Made by a program: the position numbers and the translations under genes
Assembly: GCA_032622095.1 (NCBI GenBank)
Contig: CP136068.1
Coordinates: forward strand, 183,152,796-183,216,795
DNA: 64,000 bases
Reading direction: 5' to 3'
Source: Siphonodentalium dalli
Taxonomy: Eukaryota; Mollusca; Scaphopoda; Gadilida; Siphonodentaliidae
The notes under the pieces: model-generated
What the model saw: the letters and a program-made list of their open reading frames with translations, nothing else
The model's database searches: none
What the model was told of the DNA's origin: nothing
In this document: positions 1 to 15,200 of the stretch, piece by piece
Numbering within the stretch: position 1 is the stretch's first letter
Layout of the letters: each line of letters begins with the position of its first letter

Positions 1-1367
1 AAGCCGGTATTGTAAAGCATATCTGACTATTTTGAATATACATGTTGAACAACTCCAGGCTGTATGTACATGAAACATATTTGTTTCATTATAACGTTCG
101 AAGTCTAACACTCAAAACAAAATAATCAATATGGCATCGTTTGTTATACGGAAACACATCTGAGTTTTGGTATCACAAGCGAATAAAAATTGATTCCCAA
201 TTGACATGAGCCAATTAGATTGGATAGAAACGAAAAAGGTGACGGTCTATCAATTTACTGCTTTACTTACACCCACTCAGTAGTATATAAGATACATGCA
301 TTCGTCAGATTTGTATATATGCCAAAGTTGTTTACATGTGTATGAATGAAGAGCTCCGTGCAATAAAATGGGCATGTGTCTTATTTAAAATAGGCTCAAA
401 TACCAATGCTAATAAAATGGTAACCATATTCACAGAAATGTTCCATAATATAGCAACAACACATGCAGGAAGAAGATTAACAGAAACACGAGGAAGACCA
501 TTATGCAGGTTACACTCGCGAATATAATGTATCCATAGTATGTCTATCTGAAGATTACAAGACTTGTATCCGATACATTGGATCACTCTTTTCGAGTGGA
601 TAAATTAATTATATTCGAATGGCGTCTGAGAAGTTTATAAAACTCATTATTTCCTTTCGATGTGAGACTGTGGAAAAATTTGGACACTGATCTACTAGTT
701 ATGCATTTCCTTTCTAAATTAACATCTGTATTGACGAGTGTCGATGCAGTGGTGGCCAAAGTTTAATATGAAGGGAATATATGTAACCAAATACTATATG
801 CTGATTTGTGCTTAGGCGGTAGTGTTCTTAATACTTATAAATATGAAGGGTTTATAATTTAGGATATAAGCTGTAGTTGTGTTTATTCTTACGACGATCC
901 CGATCACTGCATAGTCGTATGTTCATTGGTTTATAGACAACGTGAATCCTTAGTATCAACGTTACAAAACCTAAATTGATATCAAAGATATACTTAGCGG
1001 TGCATCACATGCTGGCACTTCATAATTTACTTTGAATCTTTTGAGAGACTGTGGTTGCATACCCACTTGATATGTTGTTGTCTGAGTTGAGAGTAAAACA
1101 AGTGGCTGCGCAGCACAATTATAACTAAACCTTACAATGACTATCACACATCTTTAACACATCCTTTGCAGAGTAAAGATTCAATCAAAGCACTATATTT
1201 TACGTTGAGTCAACTCGTCGTCTGCGAATGCACATCAACTTGATCACTTCAAGTTGAATTTATACATTGATACATGCGGATGAGTTGTAACATTCAAATC
1301 TATCTGGATTGTAATACTTCAAAACGTTAAGTGCACATTGAAATAGTTTAGACTCTTATTATAATTC
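1..1367. other. Non-coding, no feature seen
   Basis: AT-rich sequence with only short chance open frames on either strand. No exon, repeat array or RNA gene could be supported. Confidence 0.5.
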
Positions 1368-1507
1368 ACTCGTCCACTCTGTTAACAGGTAAATCACTCG
1401 TCCACTCTGTTAACAGGTAAATCACTCGTCCACTCTGTTAACAGGTAAATCACTCGTCCACTCTGCTAACAGGTAAATCACTCGTCCACTCTGCTAACAG
1501 GTAAATC
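1368..1507. repeat. 28-bp minisatellite, 5 units
   Basis: Five near-identical 28-bp units, each with CACTCGTCCACTCTG and ending TTAACAGGTAAAT. The last two units carry CTAACAG instead of TTAACAG. Confidence 0.95.
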
Positions 1508-3015
1508 CAATTTCCGCGGCGCTGATTGGTCAGTTGTTCATGAGTGGCTGTCGTAAAATCAGATGACGTTACGTCGCGTGACGCACGCGTACATACTAGG
1601 ACTATGCTCACTGATAAAACAATATCTGAACCGCTGCGCGGTTATCCCGAAAGTACCTTACAGGGGCATACTGTAAACAGCGTGGAATTTGAAGTATGGT
1701 TGAATTTGCACATCGATGGGTTTATTCCGTGAATTATTCAGACAGGCGTCGGCATGATGAAGTAATGTCAGCGGACATGCCGTCGCAAGCAGTGAACCAT
1801 ACGTCGGTATGCTATGAAGTACGATGCATTGGCGACTGACGCTGACGCAAGGCCATATCCATGCGTGGTCTGTCAGTGCCAGCAGTGTAATACATTGCCA
1901 TACATTGGCCACGAAACTTATTATTTATTATTAATAATCAATCATATCCAGTTCAGCAGCTCGTTGGCAGTTTCTCGTGTTTATATAGCATAATTTTTCG
2001 GTCGGTGTGAATTAAACTGGGGATGTGATTTTGGCACGATTATCGGTGGGTGTTGCGATGAAGAATATCCGTTGAACCTCGCGTCGCAGGTGAAACTGCA
2101 TTTTCCTTCGTGAAACGCACAAATAAACGTCCCAAAATCTAATCAGACAGAGTGTTTACCCCCTAACGAATAGCCATCAACAGTATTTTAGGACAGCCAT
2201 TCGTATTCATGTTAAATTATTATTACGAATTTCCATGATACAAGGTATGTTCACCATTTAATTGTATGTGTCCTTTTTGTCTATGTTTATTTTCTGTTTT
2301 ATTCGCCTGACATTTATACAACTATGTAAGTATGGGTTTGGATGCAGTTGAACATACGGCATGTAAAGTGTGTAGAAATGGCGATAGTAAAAACAAAAAA
2401 TGCGGTATGTTTTTAAGTTGTGTGATTATGTCAAACCGATGTGTACGTTGGCGAGACAGAAGAAAACATTCTTAGAAAGGATGGTGGAACATCCCAGGGG
2501 AATTCGACTTCAAGATGATAAGCTGACCAATGAACATTCTAATCAACCGGGTCATTCCGTTGACAATAATTATAAGCGTAGCAGTGTCAGCAATGGTTAA
2601 TGATAACAAACAACTCATCCTGGTACTGGAATGTCACTGAATGAGGACGTTGAATACCTGGACTGGTCAATGTTTCATCGCGAGAGGAAATGTCGCCATC
2701 TTGTGGATGACAGTGCTGCGATATCGTCGCCATCTTGTGGATGACGTCAGTTCTGCGACATCGTTGTCTACTGTTAGTTGACCTCCTCTTACAAATAACA
2801 TCTAACGTCGTTAGAAAATATCCGCCATTGTTATATGTACATGTAAATTTACCTGAATGCATGTGATGTCATATGCATATTATTACCCAAAGAAGGCATA
2901 AGGCCGAACGCCTCTGGAGAGTGATTTCCTTGATTTGTCAAAATTAATGCGTTTAGATCCAAACGATTGATCGGGTATACGTGTGACCGATTCGCCAATT
3001 GTCGTATGTTTTCAG
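1508..3015. other. Non-coding, upstream of exon 1
   Basis: No exon could be supported. A strong donor-like GTAAGTATG near 2326 has no acceptable upstream acceptor or frame. A local duplication with TCGCCATCTTGTGGATGA occurs twice at about 2690-2745. Confidence 0.4.
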
Positions 3016-3255
3016 ATTACCGAGAGTGGAAAAGTACAGACGCAGTCGTACTACGTAACCTCCGGAACTCCTGGGATCACCGGGATAGTCATGTGTCCCT
3101 TCCCAAGTGCTGCGGCACTATCAGCGTCAACAAGAATAGCAGGCGGATATGACGTCACGTTGAGTTACGATGGCACAAACTTCGGTACGGGAGTGTCTGT
3201 CGTAGTCTACGATGGATCAAAGGTGGAATGTGTTTCGCCAGACTCATGCACAGTT
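3016..3255 (+). CDS. Exon 1 (internal): VWDE-like beta-sandwich module
   Basis: This 80-codon exon is phase 0 at both ends. The acceptor is TTTTCAG and the donor GTAAG. It contains the stretch VTLSYDGTNFGTG followed by VVVYDGS and a Cys-rich end (CVSPDSC). This resembles the 'YDVSVSNDG..F' then 'VYDS.C..C' ending of extracellular beta domains in VWDE-like (VWD and EGF) proteins. The family call rests on remembered motif shape and is only moderate. It is not the first exon, because it begins after an acceptor with no Met or signal peptide. Its end phase matches the 6273 acceptor of exon 2. Confidence 0.68.
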
Positions 3256-6200
3256 GTAAGTTTTCATAACAAATAATGCTTGATGTTTAGTGTTACGACT
3301 CGAGAATCAAATTTATCAAACTCGTTTCATAAAATCGTTTATCTTATACCGGTTTTATGTTATACTGTGTATTAAGTTTTAGCTATATCTTATATATGTG
3401 TATTAAACTCCAAGAAAGGACTATGCGAAACTTGAATTTTCACCTCACCACGTTGCTGTCTTAGGGACGTACAACTGTATCAACAAAAACTCTCGCCTCG
3501 AAGTTAAGTTACATCTACTTTAGCTTTTCGGATTGTTTAAACGAATAAAATAATGCATACAAGTGGAATAAAATAGTAATGTAGCTAAATATTCGATGAA
3601 ACATGATTAAATGTCCCTCAATTTTAACTTTTACTGTTCTGTTCCCATTTTTAGACAGCTTGCAGCGCACACAATTTGCTAAATTTACGATGTACACCTG
3701 ACTTTGGCTTTTCTCACAATGTGCGTGGCTATTTTCAATATAGCGCATTCTGAACTATAACAGTTTGAAATAATTTGATTTTTGTTTGAGAACATTGACA
3801 TTTGATTCAAAGAATTTCATAGTTCTGATTTCTGAACATGGATTAATATTATATCAGGACTTATATCTTGTGTATTGCTGACAAATCACCCAAGTGTTCC
3901 ATAAATACACGACCTCATCACAATACTGTAACTGCGTATTAATGCGTAACGGGAATTGCTCTTCCCAATTATCAAATTACTCTTCGGAATTACCAAAATG
4001 TAGGTTGTTTTTGTCTCAAAACTGACTTAATTTTGGTTTAATTTGACCAAGACAGATAGTGTTGGTTGGCATGAGATAAATACAACAGTAGCATAGTGTG
4101 TTTTGAGATGTGTTTTATCTCAACTCGTTAGATGTATGATTTTTCGCTCGGAAAAATCACACTTCTAACTCATTGAGATAAAACACATCTCAAAACACAC
4201 AATGCTATTATCGTATATATAGATCCCAACATAACTCGTTGAAGATCCTCTATATATATAGGGGAGATCACTCTATATATCCCAACATAACTCGTTGGAG
4301 AACCTCTATATCACGCGCACAAGAAAGCGACACTACTACAATATTTTCATGTGTTTTGTACAAACATTTGGATGGTACACCCATTGCCAAATTGCATTCT
4401 TAATAACATCACAGGACTGTTGCGCCATGTCATTTGATACTAGCGCATGTATGCCTTTTTAAATGACATTAAGACACCGACATAATCGCTCCTTCATAAC
4501 AACATACTATTAATGTACCTTATTATCTTACTAATCATTCGCGTCGATCGAGACATGTTATTGTGCACCAAAAACATGGTACCGAATTAGTGATACGCTG
4601 GTTTCGAACCATTCTTTTGTGAAATACCATTTCGGAGTATCCCCGTTTTATCGCATTCATATTACGGAAATATCCATACACAAGTGTTATAGTTAAACTA
4701 GCTGGGTTGTCCGGCGTAGCCCGGGTAAAGATTGAGAAATTTGTTGTGCCCATTCAAGTCATTTAAATCAATTATTGGTCACCTGATGTAAGCATCACCT
4801 ATTTTACGACACTATCCGTATTTCTGAGTTGCTAACACACGCTCTTTATTGGTAATCATTAGTGCATCTTTGCGTATCAGATGACAATGACACATATCCC
4901 GTGTCAATAATAAACGGTCTGTATTGGCCAGGACACGGATGCGTGTTTTGGTGTATAAAGTTTATTTTTTCTAAAAGAGGTTCTCCACAAAATTCCACAC
5001 TTTAAAATGAATTTGTCATGCCCCATACGGAACTGGGACAACCATAATAGAACATTTAGTTGTCAGTTAATTACCTAACACGTATAATAACCAAGTTAGT
5101 CACAATTTGCTACCTTTTCGGATAACGCAGAGAATAATGATATATATATAATGTTATAATTATATATGTAAAAAAAATAACTTATTACCAATTTGGTTGC
5201 CATTTTGGAAGCCATCTTTATCAATTTGGTCAATAAACACCGCAGTGTGACACATGTAAGATAGACCAATACAATAAACACCTTTCAATCCAACGACATT
5301 TTACTAGAAAAAAATGGTCCAAACCTGAAAAGTTAATTTTTGCCGATATTTATGTCAAGTTTTTGAGAGAAAAGTCGAATATTTTTGGCGATGTCAGTGG
5401 TGACAACAGTAACTATTAACCATGGTACATCAGAAATTTTAGTATTCAATGTATAAAAGGCATAATAGCCAACCACAACTTGTAAGCGATTGCAGGATAC
5501 CCTAGGGCAATATTTACCATTTTCCATATGTTGGCGGCCATTTTGGCAGCTATTTTGAGCCAAAGTAATTATTTTGGCTCCAGTGAGTTGGAATATTCAT
5601 AAGTAATGGTATGCCTCACTTAATTGCAACGTTCTGTTCATTTCTTGTTGAAATATGACTAGAATCCCAGTTGTGATTTTTTGTGAAATTTTATACCGCA
5701 TTCTGTAAAATCGAATTTTGGAGGGATCACAAGCAGATAGGACCCCAATAATTACATTTTAATTGCTCCAATGATTATTTAATATAACAAATACAAAATA
5801 AAGTGATATTACTCAACCAGTTCCAAACAGCATGAACTTACCTAGAAGATATTTGTGAAAAAATGTCATATTTTCAACTTCCGGCGGCCATTTTGGTGGC
5901 CATCTTGGATGGTGAGTTTCAATTTTGGCCCAAAATAGTGTCATTATGTCTTAGCTTCTTGAAAATATATACACTTGTATACATTTAACTAGATTAGTCA
6001 TGTGAATTTGCAACAAGTTCCAAGTAACTGTGGTTTTAAGTCTGGGAAAAAATTTTGAGGGGGTGGGTATACTTTTTAGGAAGCTATAAAAAAAAATTCT
6101 CAAGGCTGACAGATGGCCAGCCGATAAAATCTTGATGTCGGATACCTGAATTTACAAATTCCGCAGAGAAAAAAACTGTATACGCGAAAACACACATTCG

Positions 6201-9200
6201 TGAATTTCGGGGTAAACGGTACCTATACAATGGTACTCCCGGGTCAAATTAACCATGCATACCAATTTCCAGCGAACAGCAGAGATCTGTGAAAAAGCAA
6301 ACTGTGTTTATAACGCTGGAAGCTACTACACGCCACACCCAGATCGCTGCTACATGTACATTCAGTGTACGTTCCAGGGAAATCAGGAAATTGGCTCTCC
6401 AAGTGTCATGCACTGTGCGTTTCCTTTATTCTGGAGTGTGAAGTCATGTGACTATGTTAACGTAGCAAATTGTCAACATGGTAAGTAACGTCAGCATGCC
6501 TTTATATTTGATGTAATTCGTGCAGACCAGGGTGATCAATGCTTTTAACCGATTAGGTGAACATTAAATTTCCGAGAATGATCAATTCTGAGATTGTATT
6601 TCATTGATATGATTAGGGTATCATTTCAGCGTTTCTCTGTAATGTATGACTAGAGCTAGGCGACTATAACAATTATTCTCATCCGTTCTGTTTATTTTGG
6701 GTACATTTCCGTATTTTGTGCCCAAATCATTGTTGACTCATATGGAGGTCGAATAATGTTAAATAGCCAAAAAGTTAATTTAGATACTAGTAAGTGTAGT
6801 GTATGTTGTAGATAGAAGAAAAGAAAATTAATTGTGTATGATAGTGTATGTATCTAGTTAATAATATGACAGATAACTAGATTTAAAAAGAGTCGTTACA
6901 CAGTCACATTAAATGTATTGTAGTCGGAGCGATAGCATGGCGATGGTTACTGGTTGAGGTCTGACCTCAGGTCTCCTTCATCCGGGCATTTAGAAATATG
7001 ACGTCACGAACAGGTGTACTCGATTCAGATTCAGATTCCGCAAACCTCAGAAACCTATTCCCCGACATTTATGCACTATGGCCCTGCGAATCTTAGATTT
7101 TAGGTCGAACGGAACCTTAAAACCGAATCGTCATCTTGGTTTTGAATCGAATCAAACATAATTACCGACCGTGTCGCCATGCACTCGTGAGAGTGGACAA
7201 TTTTTTATTTTTTTCAAATTCAAATATTTATTCTCAAACCAAATATATATGGTAATAGAGACACAGTATATCAACATGCCCCCCCCCCCCCATAATTTTA
7301 TTTTCATATAAAATATTTATGTATAATTATGCATTTTCATTAAACCGAAGTAACTATATTCACATGGGGTGAGCGATGCCGATAGCTATTAGTTCGCATG
7401 CGCCGGGATACATATAACACGTCTATTTTATATAAACGTGAGTGTTATTTCCATTAGTTGAAACACTCTTCTTCTTCCGATTAAACCCCTGTCACACTCA
7501 CGCCGGCGCTCTCACTGCGCTGCAAAAGTACCAACATATGAGTAACACGCAGGAGGAGCGCCGAAAACTGTCGAAAATAGTCAAACTTTTAAAACAAAGT
7601 ATGCTCCTATTGCGTTCCTACTTTGTCAAGTCTCGCGCTCTTAGTGCGTTCAAGTCGCTGTCATTGTGATGCTAGTACGTTCGCAAAACGTTCTCTGCGC
7701 GGGCGCGGAGAGTGTAGATAGCTCCTCCTGCGTTCTCCAGTCATAGTCAGTTTTTAAGTTGTGGGGAAAATACCTAACACTCCGCAATAGATTAGCTGTC
7801 CGATTAAACTACTGTCACACTCCGCTGCGATCAGGCCGGCGCTTGCATTGCGCTGAAAAATAATCAAAGCGCCAAGCAAAGCGCAGTAAGGTATCCAAGA
7901 ACGTATTGGTGACGCAGTGGACACTGGCTAGGACGGGAGAGGGTCCCCGTGATCGCCACAGAGCACCAGAGCGCCGCGCTTGTTTTGTGCATGCACAAAA
8001 CAAGCGCAGAGGTTCGGCGTTCTGACCAGGCGTAGTACCGTTGCCATGACAGCGCAAAGCGTACTAACAACGCAATGACAACGACTTGAACGCATTAAGA
8101 GCGTTTACGACGTGGAGCAAACGCAGTGAGAGCGTATGAGAACATGAGACTTGACAAAGCAGGAACGCAATGGGTCGTAAAAAGATCGCGAAAACGTGAT
8201 AAGCGGGATAGGGGCATAGCTTGTCACGCGCGCTGCATGTATGACTGGTGGGGAGTTTCTCGTTTCGCGTGCTGGCTGACATTATCAATGGGTGTTTTAT
8301 TAGTTTTATTTATAGAATGGGAATTTTTGGGAATATTTAAAAGTCAAACTGCGAGCTGGAGGCGAGTCCCGTAAAAGGTGCTTGTAGTTGGGGAAATTAA
8401 ATTTCGTTTATTGTGTTAATCAACGTTGATTAATGTTGATTTTTGGTTTGTGGTAAACTATATGTGTATTACAAATGAAAGAAATTTCTGCAGCCCACTG
8501 GGGGGTTGTGGTCGGAGACGGTCGAGTCGACCACCGGTTCGTTAATTTGGTGCTGGTGGTTATTGTTATTTAACGGAATTCTGAGTTGGTCATTCGCAAG
8601 ACCAATATATTTTATATTCTACAATTACATTCTTGGGTTTATAATATATGATCTTGAGCGCGTTACCATTTCTGACATTGGTTCTCTTGTTTTAACAGAT
8701 TGAAAATTTCTGACAATTTTCCGCGCTTCCACTGTGCGTTACTCGTATTTTGATACTTTTTCAACTCAAAGCAAATGCCAGCTTGATCGCAGCGGAGTGT
8801 GACAGTGGTATGAGCAGACCGCATTTCAAAGTGGGATCGTAGTGTAAACCTGCTGTAAACGCCGGAAGAACGCCATGTATAACGATTGGGCGTAAAGCGA
8901 GCGCCAGAGTCGTAGTGGCAGCACAATGTGGACGTTCTATGAGCGGGAACCAATCCATAACACCCCATGACAGCGCAGAAAGAGCGCAATAAGTTTTGGA
9001 CAGAGCCTCATTGAGCGTATTAAGGACGGGAAAGGCACCTAGGGATAATTTGATTAAGCTCACTGTAGTCGCAAAAGACAAGATTAATTTCTTGCTGCGA
9101 CCACGAGAAGCTAATATGCGCTCTTGCTACGTACACATAACGCTCACGTCGCTCGATTGGCGCTTTGCTTTGCGCTGTCACGGCGACAGTACTACGTCCT

Positions 9201-12200
9201 GGTCAGAACGCCGAGCCTCTGCGCTTGTTTTGTGCATGCATAAAACAAGCGCGGCGCTCTGGCACCTATGGGCGACCATGAAGATCCTCGGCCGTTGTAG
9301 CCAGTGTCCACTGCGTCACCAATCGGTTCTTGGAGACCTTAGTGCGTTTAGGTGGGCGCTTTGATACTTTTGCAGCGCAATGAGAGCGCCGGCCTGAGTG
9401 TGACAGGGGCTTTACGGCTTGCTGTCAATGTTTGACTATAATACGCCGCCTGTTTTAGTGGACATTATTATATTAAAATCAAATTATAATTTAAGTATTT
9501 ACTGTCTGCAATATAAGAAATTACATAAAGAATTAGTTTATATTGGATATGGTTAGCACTCTTCGTGGACCTATTAGTGGGAACCGAATAAAGTAATTCT
9601 ATTCAAGACCTTTTCAATGAAATTGCACCTGAATAATGATCAGATTAATTCAGTTCAATGTAAACATACATTTAGATATAAGGCTTTAAGCACAGATATG
9701 GGTAAACAATCTATAATTAAACACAACCATGAACATATGACATTATTTGCATGACATAGCGCTATATATTAATTATTGTTATGTCAGCTCTAACAATTAG
9801 CCAATCAGCGTCGATACATAGTGACGGTGTATGAACCCATATTAGGTCGGTGACCTAATATGAAATCAATATTAGGTGTTTATCCGCCATCTTGTTTTTT
9901 CAGAAACTCTGTCGCCTCCAGGGGGGGGGTGGTCGGAACAATTTTTTTTTCCATATGCCAAATTTTTTTTCCATTCCTGCTATTGAGTCTTTTTTTTATG
10001 TGTTTTGAACAGAAACAGGTCATATATAGTTAATACTAATGCCATACTACATATAGAGGTTATCAGAAGTTGGATCAGTTGCACAATGGCCAACAATAAC
10101 CCAAATTCAACTTGATAGAACTAGACACTGCGCTATTGGAAAAATAAAATTTAATCAGGATTCCATCTACTGATACAACAAAATAAGAATAACTATGCAG
10201 AACTCAGCTGAAAATCTATATCTATATTTGCGAATGTCTGTCTGTCTGTCTGTCTGCCTGTCTGTCTGTCTGTGTTCTATAGAAATTCACAGGGGACCAT
10301 CTAGATGATGCCAAAGGGGTCTACTAGGAGTAGCTTTTCACGAGAAAGATAATGGTCGGGGTTAGAATTTTATAAAGTGACGCCGTTGTTGTCAGGGGCA
10401 GAAAAGGGGGAGGGGCAGAAAAAAAATTTGTCGCCGATCGCCACCAAACTTATGTATAATCAACCCCATAAGATGAGGAATCTAATGGCGTGGTTTAAAT
10501 ATGGCAAAAGTCGCGCCGTTCGCGTCAGGCGTGCCCGGAAGGGGGGGGGGATTTTTTTCTGTCGCCGATTGCCACGAAACTTACATATAATCATCCCCAT
10601 GATATGAAGAATCCAACGGTGTGGTTTAAACATGTCAAAAGTGGCGTCGTTTGAGTCAGGGATGAACGGAAGGGGAGAGGGGCACCAAAATTGATAAAAC
10701 TAATTTTAGCGCCGATTTCCACCAAATTGATATATATTCTTCTTCATGATACAAGGAATCTAATTGTGCGATTTAACAACGCCAAATTGTTGTTTTTGGA
10801 TGAGAGATTGGGAGGGGGTGGGCACTAAATTTGATAATAAGTCGCCGATTGCCACCACACTTATACAAAATCATCCCCATGGTATGAGGAGTCTGATGGT
10901 GTGGCCTCATTCGAGTCAGGGTTGCATTGAAAGGGACAGGGGCACCAAAATTGATGCACAATTTTTTAGCGCCAATTTCCACCAAATTGATACACGTTCT
11001 TATCCATGATACGAGGAATCTAATCGTGATTTAAAGACGCCATAGTGGTGCTGTTTGGGTGAGAGATGGAGAGGGGAGGGATTGGCACCAAATTTGATAA
11101 AAAAAATTGTTTAGTCGCCGATTATCACCAAACTTATAAACAATCATCTCCATGATATCAGGAGTGTAATCGTGTGGTTTAAGGATGTCACAAGTGGGGC
11201 CATTCGAGTCAGTGGTGTATAGAGATGAGAGGGACACAAAAAATTATATCGATATGTTTAGTGCCGATTTCCACCAGATTGATACATATTCTTCTCCGTG
11301 ATACGAGAAATCTTATCGTGTGGTTTAGATACACCAAATTGGTGCCCTATGGGTGAGAGATATCGGGACCTTAAATTTGATACGAATTTGTATACTCGCC
11401 AATGTTCACCAATTCCATATATATGCATCTATAATCTCTAATGAGTCTTAGTGTGTGCAGCTTGAGTCCGAAATAGGGACGGGAGGGTCACCAAAACTGA
11501 TACAAAATATTTTTAGTACCAATTACCATCAAATTCAGACACGTTCTTCTCAAATGATACAAGAAATAAAATCGTGCTGTCTGTGTGTCTTTTTGTCTGT
11601 CTGTGTGCGTTCTATATATAACTTCACACGGTACAATCGAGATGGCACTAAGGCGTTCTAAGAGGGGTAACTTTTTACAAGGAAGATAATGGTGTGGGTT
11701 AAAATTTTCTAAAATGACGCTGTTGGTGGGAGGGGAAATTAAAAAAATATAGTGAAATAGTTTTGTCGCCGATTTCCACCAAACGAATACATAATCAACT
11801 TCGCAATATGGCGTTGTTCGAGTCAGCGTTGCATCAACAATTGATTTAATAAACCAAATTCATACACGTTTTTCTCTAATGATATACCATGAATTAAATC
11901 ACATTTGGTGTCGTTTGCGTCACGGATGGCGAGCGGATATGCACTATCATTGATAAGATTGCTATTCGCCGATATCCACATATAAGTTATATACAGTCAC
12001 CAGGCCATCTCCATATCATTTTAAGTAGTTGGGCGTTCACATTTCACAATCCCGACATATGGTGACCCACATAAGTCACTTGAACAATTATATCTTCTTA
12101 ACAGTCATATTTATATGGGAATGGCAATCATGGCATTCACACAATGAGCTAGCAAAAGAGATAACTAGAAGAAGTATTAAACGTATATATTTATCATTCT

Positions 12201-15200
12201 ATTGAAGAGATACATATATTCGTGCAAACTGAGAGACCTCGAACCGTCAGAGGATTGCATAGATATAATAAAAAAATGTAGTCTGTTCCATTCAATACAG
12301 TTTCCACAAAAAGCTACAATTTGTCAAGAGATATGGAAGGCCTGTTCAAAAATAGTGGTCACATTGTGCAGTCAAATATAGTTTCTTCTGATATACAAGA
12401 AAATGCAGTTAGTAGCGCAAGACTTTTCAGGATTCTACCAATACTGACATCTGACAAGGGTTTTAGAACAGACTCATCGACTGACATAAAAACTCAAAAT
12501 CTCGCTCTGTGTCTGGCACATGTAGCTGATATATGTGCGCAGCAACATTTCGTTTAAACTAAGAATATTTAGCCAATATATAGCACCATGAACAGAGGAG
12601 CATGCACCTGGAAATTTCTTTGAAACATCTGTATCTTCATGGATATATGATAGCCACGTGTCCTCGAGATCTTAGTCCAACCCACTAGATTGATTGATAC
12701 AACTCAATATGTAAAACCTAATTGTCATCTTTTATCGAACTAATGTGTATATGATGTTCATGTATCATATTATAACGTCTAATGTATACGCAGTTGTAAA
12801 TAAATAAATACTTCATTATTGGTGGAACGGATTAATCGCGATAAACAGAATGACAATTGACAAGGTGAGCCACTACTTATATTCCATGACTGTAATAATC
12901 ATGTTTTGTGATGCTATTTGAATATACAATTTATGAGAAAACGTATAACACTTTAAGCAAGAGCATTCTCTATTCCCAACAAATATCCACATCATACATT
13001 AACCTGGGCAACGCCGGGTAACCCTGCTAGTAAGCTATAAAATGAAAGCACACTTGACCATATGTGACATGGAAATAAAGATATAATAAATAATGGAATA
13101 AAATAGACTTTTGACAACGTAAAACATATAATCTTAACAAATAAATTGAAGGCCAGCCGGGCCAGCTTGAACAATTTCACATTGTTTTCCATGTTAAAGT
13201 GGATCAGCTTGTAATGTTAATCACAGTAACGAAGATTTTATCGTCACTGATATCGTGTGCAAAAAAGAAGTGAAATTGGGCTATCTATCCATATTATTCC
13301 CAATTATTACGAAGCCTATTACTTCAGGCAGTGGCTACCAGCCTGCCATTACACGCTATAACATGTTTCCTCTGTTCTGGTTTCTGAGATGCCCCAAGAA
13401 GAGTCACGCATGTATATCATGGTTATGTTTGGTATTAGCATTATTCTTCAAACTGGGATGAACTGGGATGAACAGTTGTATTTCCACATGATTTGATAAA
13501 TAATTTGATTCCAGCAATGCAGTAATGCCCTAATTAAACGACTCCATAACCACAGCAGAATAATGGGTAATTTTTCAGGATTTAGTCGGAAATTAAAATT
13601 AAATTACCCATTATTCTGCTGTGGTTATGGAGTCGATTAATTAGGGCATTACTGTATAGCACATAGCAAATATCAAAATATCAAATAATCTGAAATTTGT
13701 TGTACCGGTACCATGTATTCTGTAGAATACTCAAATGTGATTATGTGACTAGATCATGTGACTATATATTATGAAAATGAATGTTAATAAAAACCTTGGC
13801 ACTCTGCCTATACCGTATATCCCTAGAAATGTGATTATGTTGACACATTTCTTGATTAATGACACTTATATGATAAATTCAAATAGTATAGTTATGTCAT
13901 TATGCACTGTTCTATTCAAATATCGCGCAATAAATTATGATAATGCAGGATAATCAGCTATTTGGTTGCTCAATTGATAATATTTCTCAAATTTAAGGGG
14001 GGTGGGTGTCCACAACTGACCGGAAAAAACTTCCTGAAACGGAAAAAAAGGGTGGGTGTCCAAAATTGCCTGGAAAAAAAGACCGGAAACGGAAGAAATT
14101 GGGTGGGTGGGTCCCCCGTGGCCTGAAAAAATTCAAATGATCATACGTGCCTGGAAATTTTTCCGACCCCCCCCCCCCTGTCGCCTCGAGAATATTTTTG
14201 CGCCAAATAAAATGGATATCTGTCGGAAATCATTTTTTTGTGAATTTAAAGACTTAGTACCATGTACACAAACCTGCATGCGATATATTTGAGGAATTCT
14301 AAAGACTCATAAATTAACTATCAAACTCAACAAGTTGTCATACTTCTGGTAATTAGCCATAATGATTGACTCAATGCGTTGACGTTCAACGCCCATGACG
14401 CGTCATTGTGACGTTACATACGTTAATGGCCATAGACGACACATTTATCTTACCAAATTACAATAAATTACAGCGACCATTAATTAAAGGGATATGCTGG
14501 ATTTTGTCCACTGGCATAATAAATACGTTACGGGACGCTTGGTGGTCGGACGTGATGTCATGTGAGGCTAAGCGAGATCTCCCTTCGCCTCACGTGACAC
14601 CATATCCGACCACTAAGCGAGATCTCCCTTCGCCTCACGTGACACCATATCCGACCACTAAGCGTCCCGTAACTTATAATAGGTCACCCTTTCACGGTGA
14701 TCGTAATGACGCAGTAATAAAACTATGTGGCAAAAAGTGACGATTACTACTGCAATTACCACGCCACTGATGATTTCCATAGCTAATTTGGAGGGTTGTT
14801 AGATGTGCCAACGTTTTATGTGTGCGCAGCGCTAGGATTGTGCGTTTACATTTTAATGTTGTGATTCATGATCGTCCCATGGTGGTTGATTTGCTCATAT
14901 TGCAGGTCCAACTAAATTATTTGATACAAACCGAATCCCAGTCAAAATGTTACGGACCGGACTTAATCATTACGTGAGTTTCGAGTCAAACCGAATCTCG
15001 CACGGTTTGCAAGGCCCTAGGGTGCACAGTGCAGAGGAGACTGTATATGTAGTTACATAAGTCGAAAAGTCACCGATATAATCACGAGTTTCGATAACCA
15101 AGCTCAATTTAGTGTGTCTGACATATGCAGAATGAGGTCCCAAGAGGGTGTATTTAGTAACGCTATCTCGCACCGTGGGCTAACATCACCAAACTCACCC

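Noticed and set aside
2280-2330. Candidate 5' exon before the strong donor GTAAGTATG
   Set aside because: No acceptor, no start codon in a useful frame, and the implied phase could not be matched to exon 1.
7815-9364. Several overlapping open frames of 68-122 codons
   Set aside because: All lie inside the CpG-rich inverted-repeat element and mirror its own repeated segments.
12321-12557. 78-codon plus-strand open frame in intron 2
   Set aside because: No recognisable domain, splice sites or neighbouring support; length is within chance for this composition.
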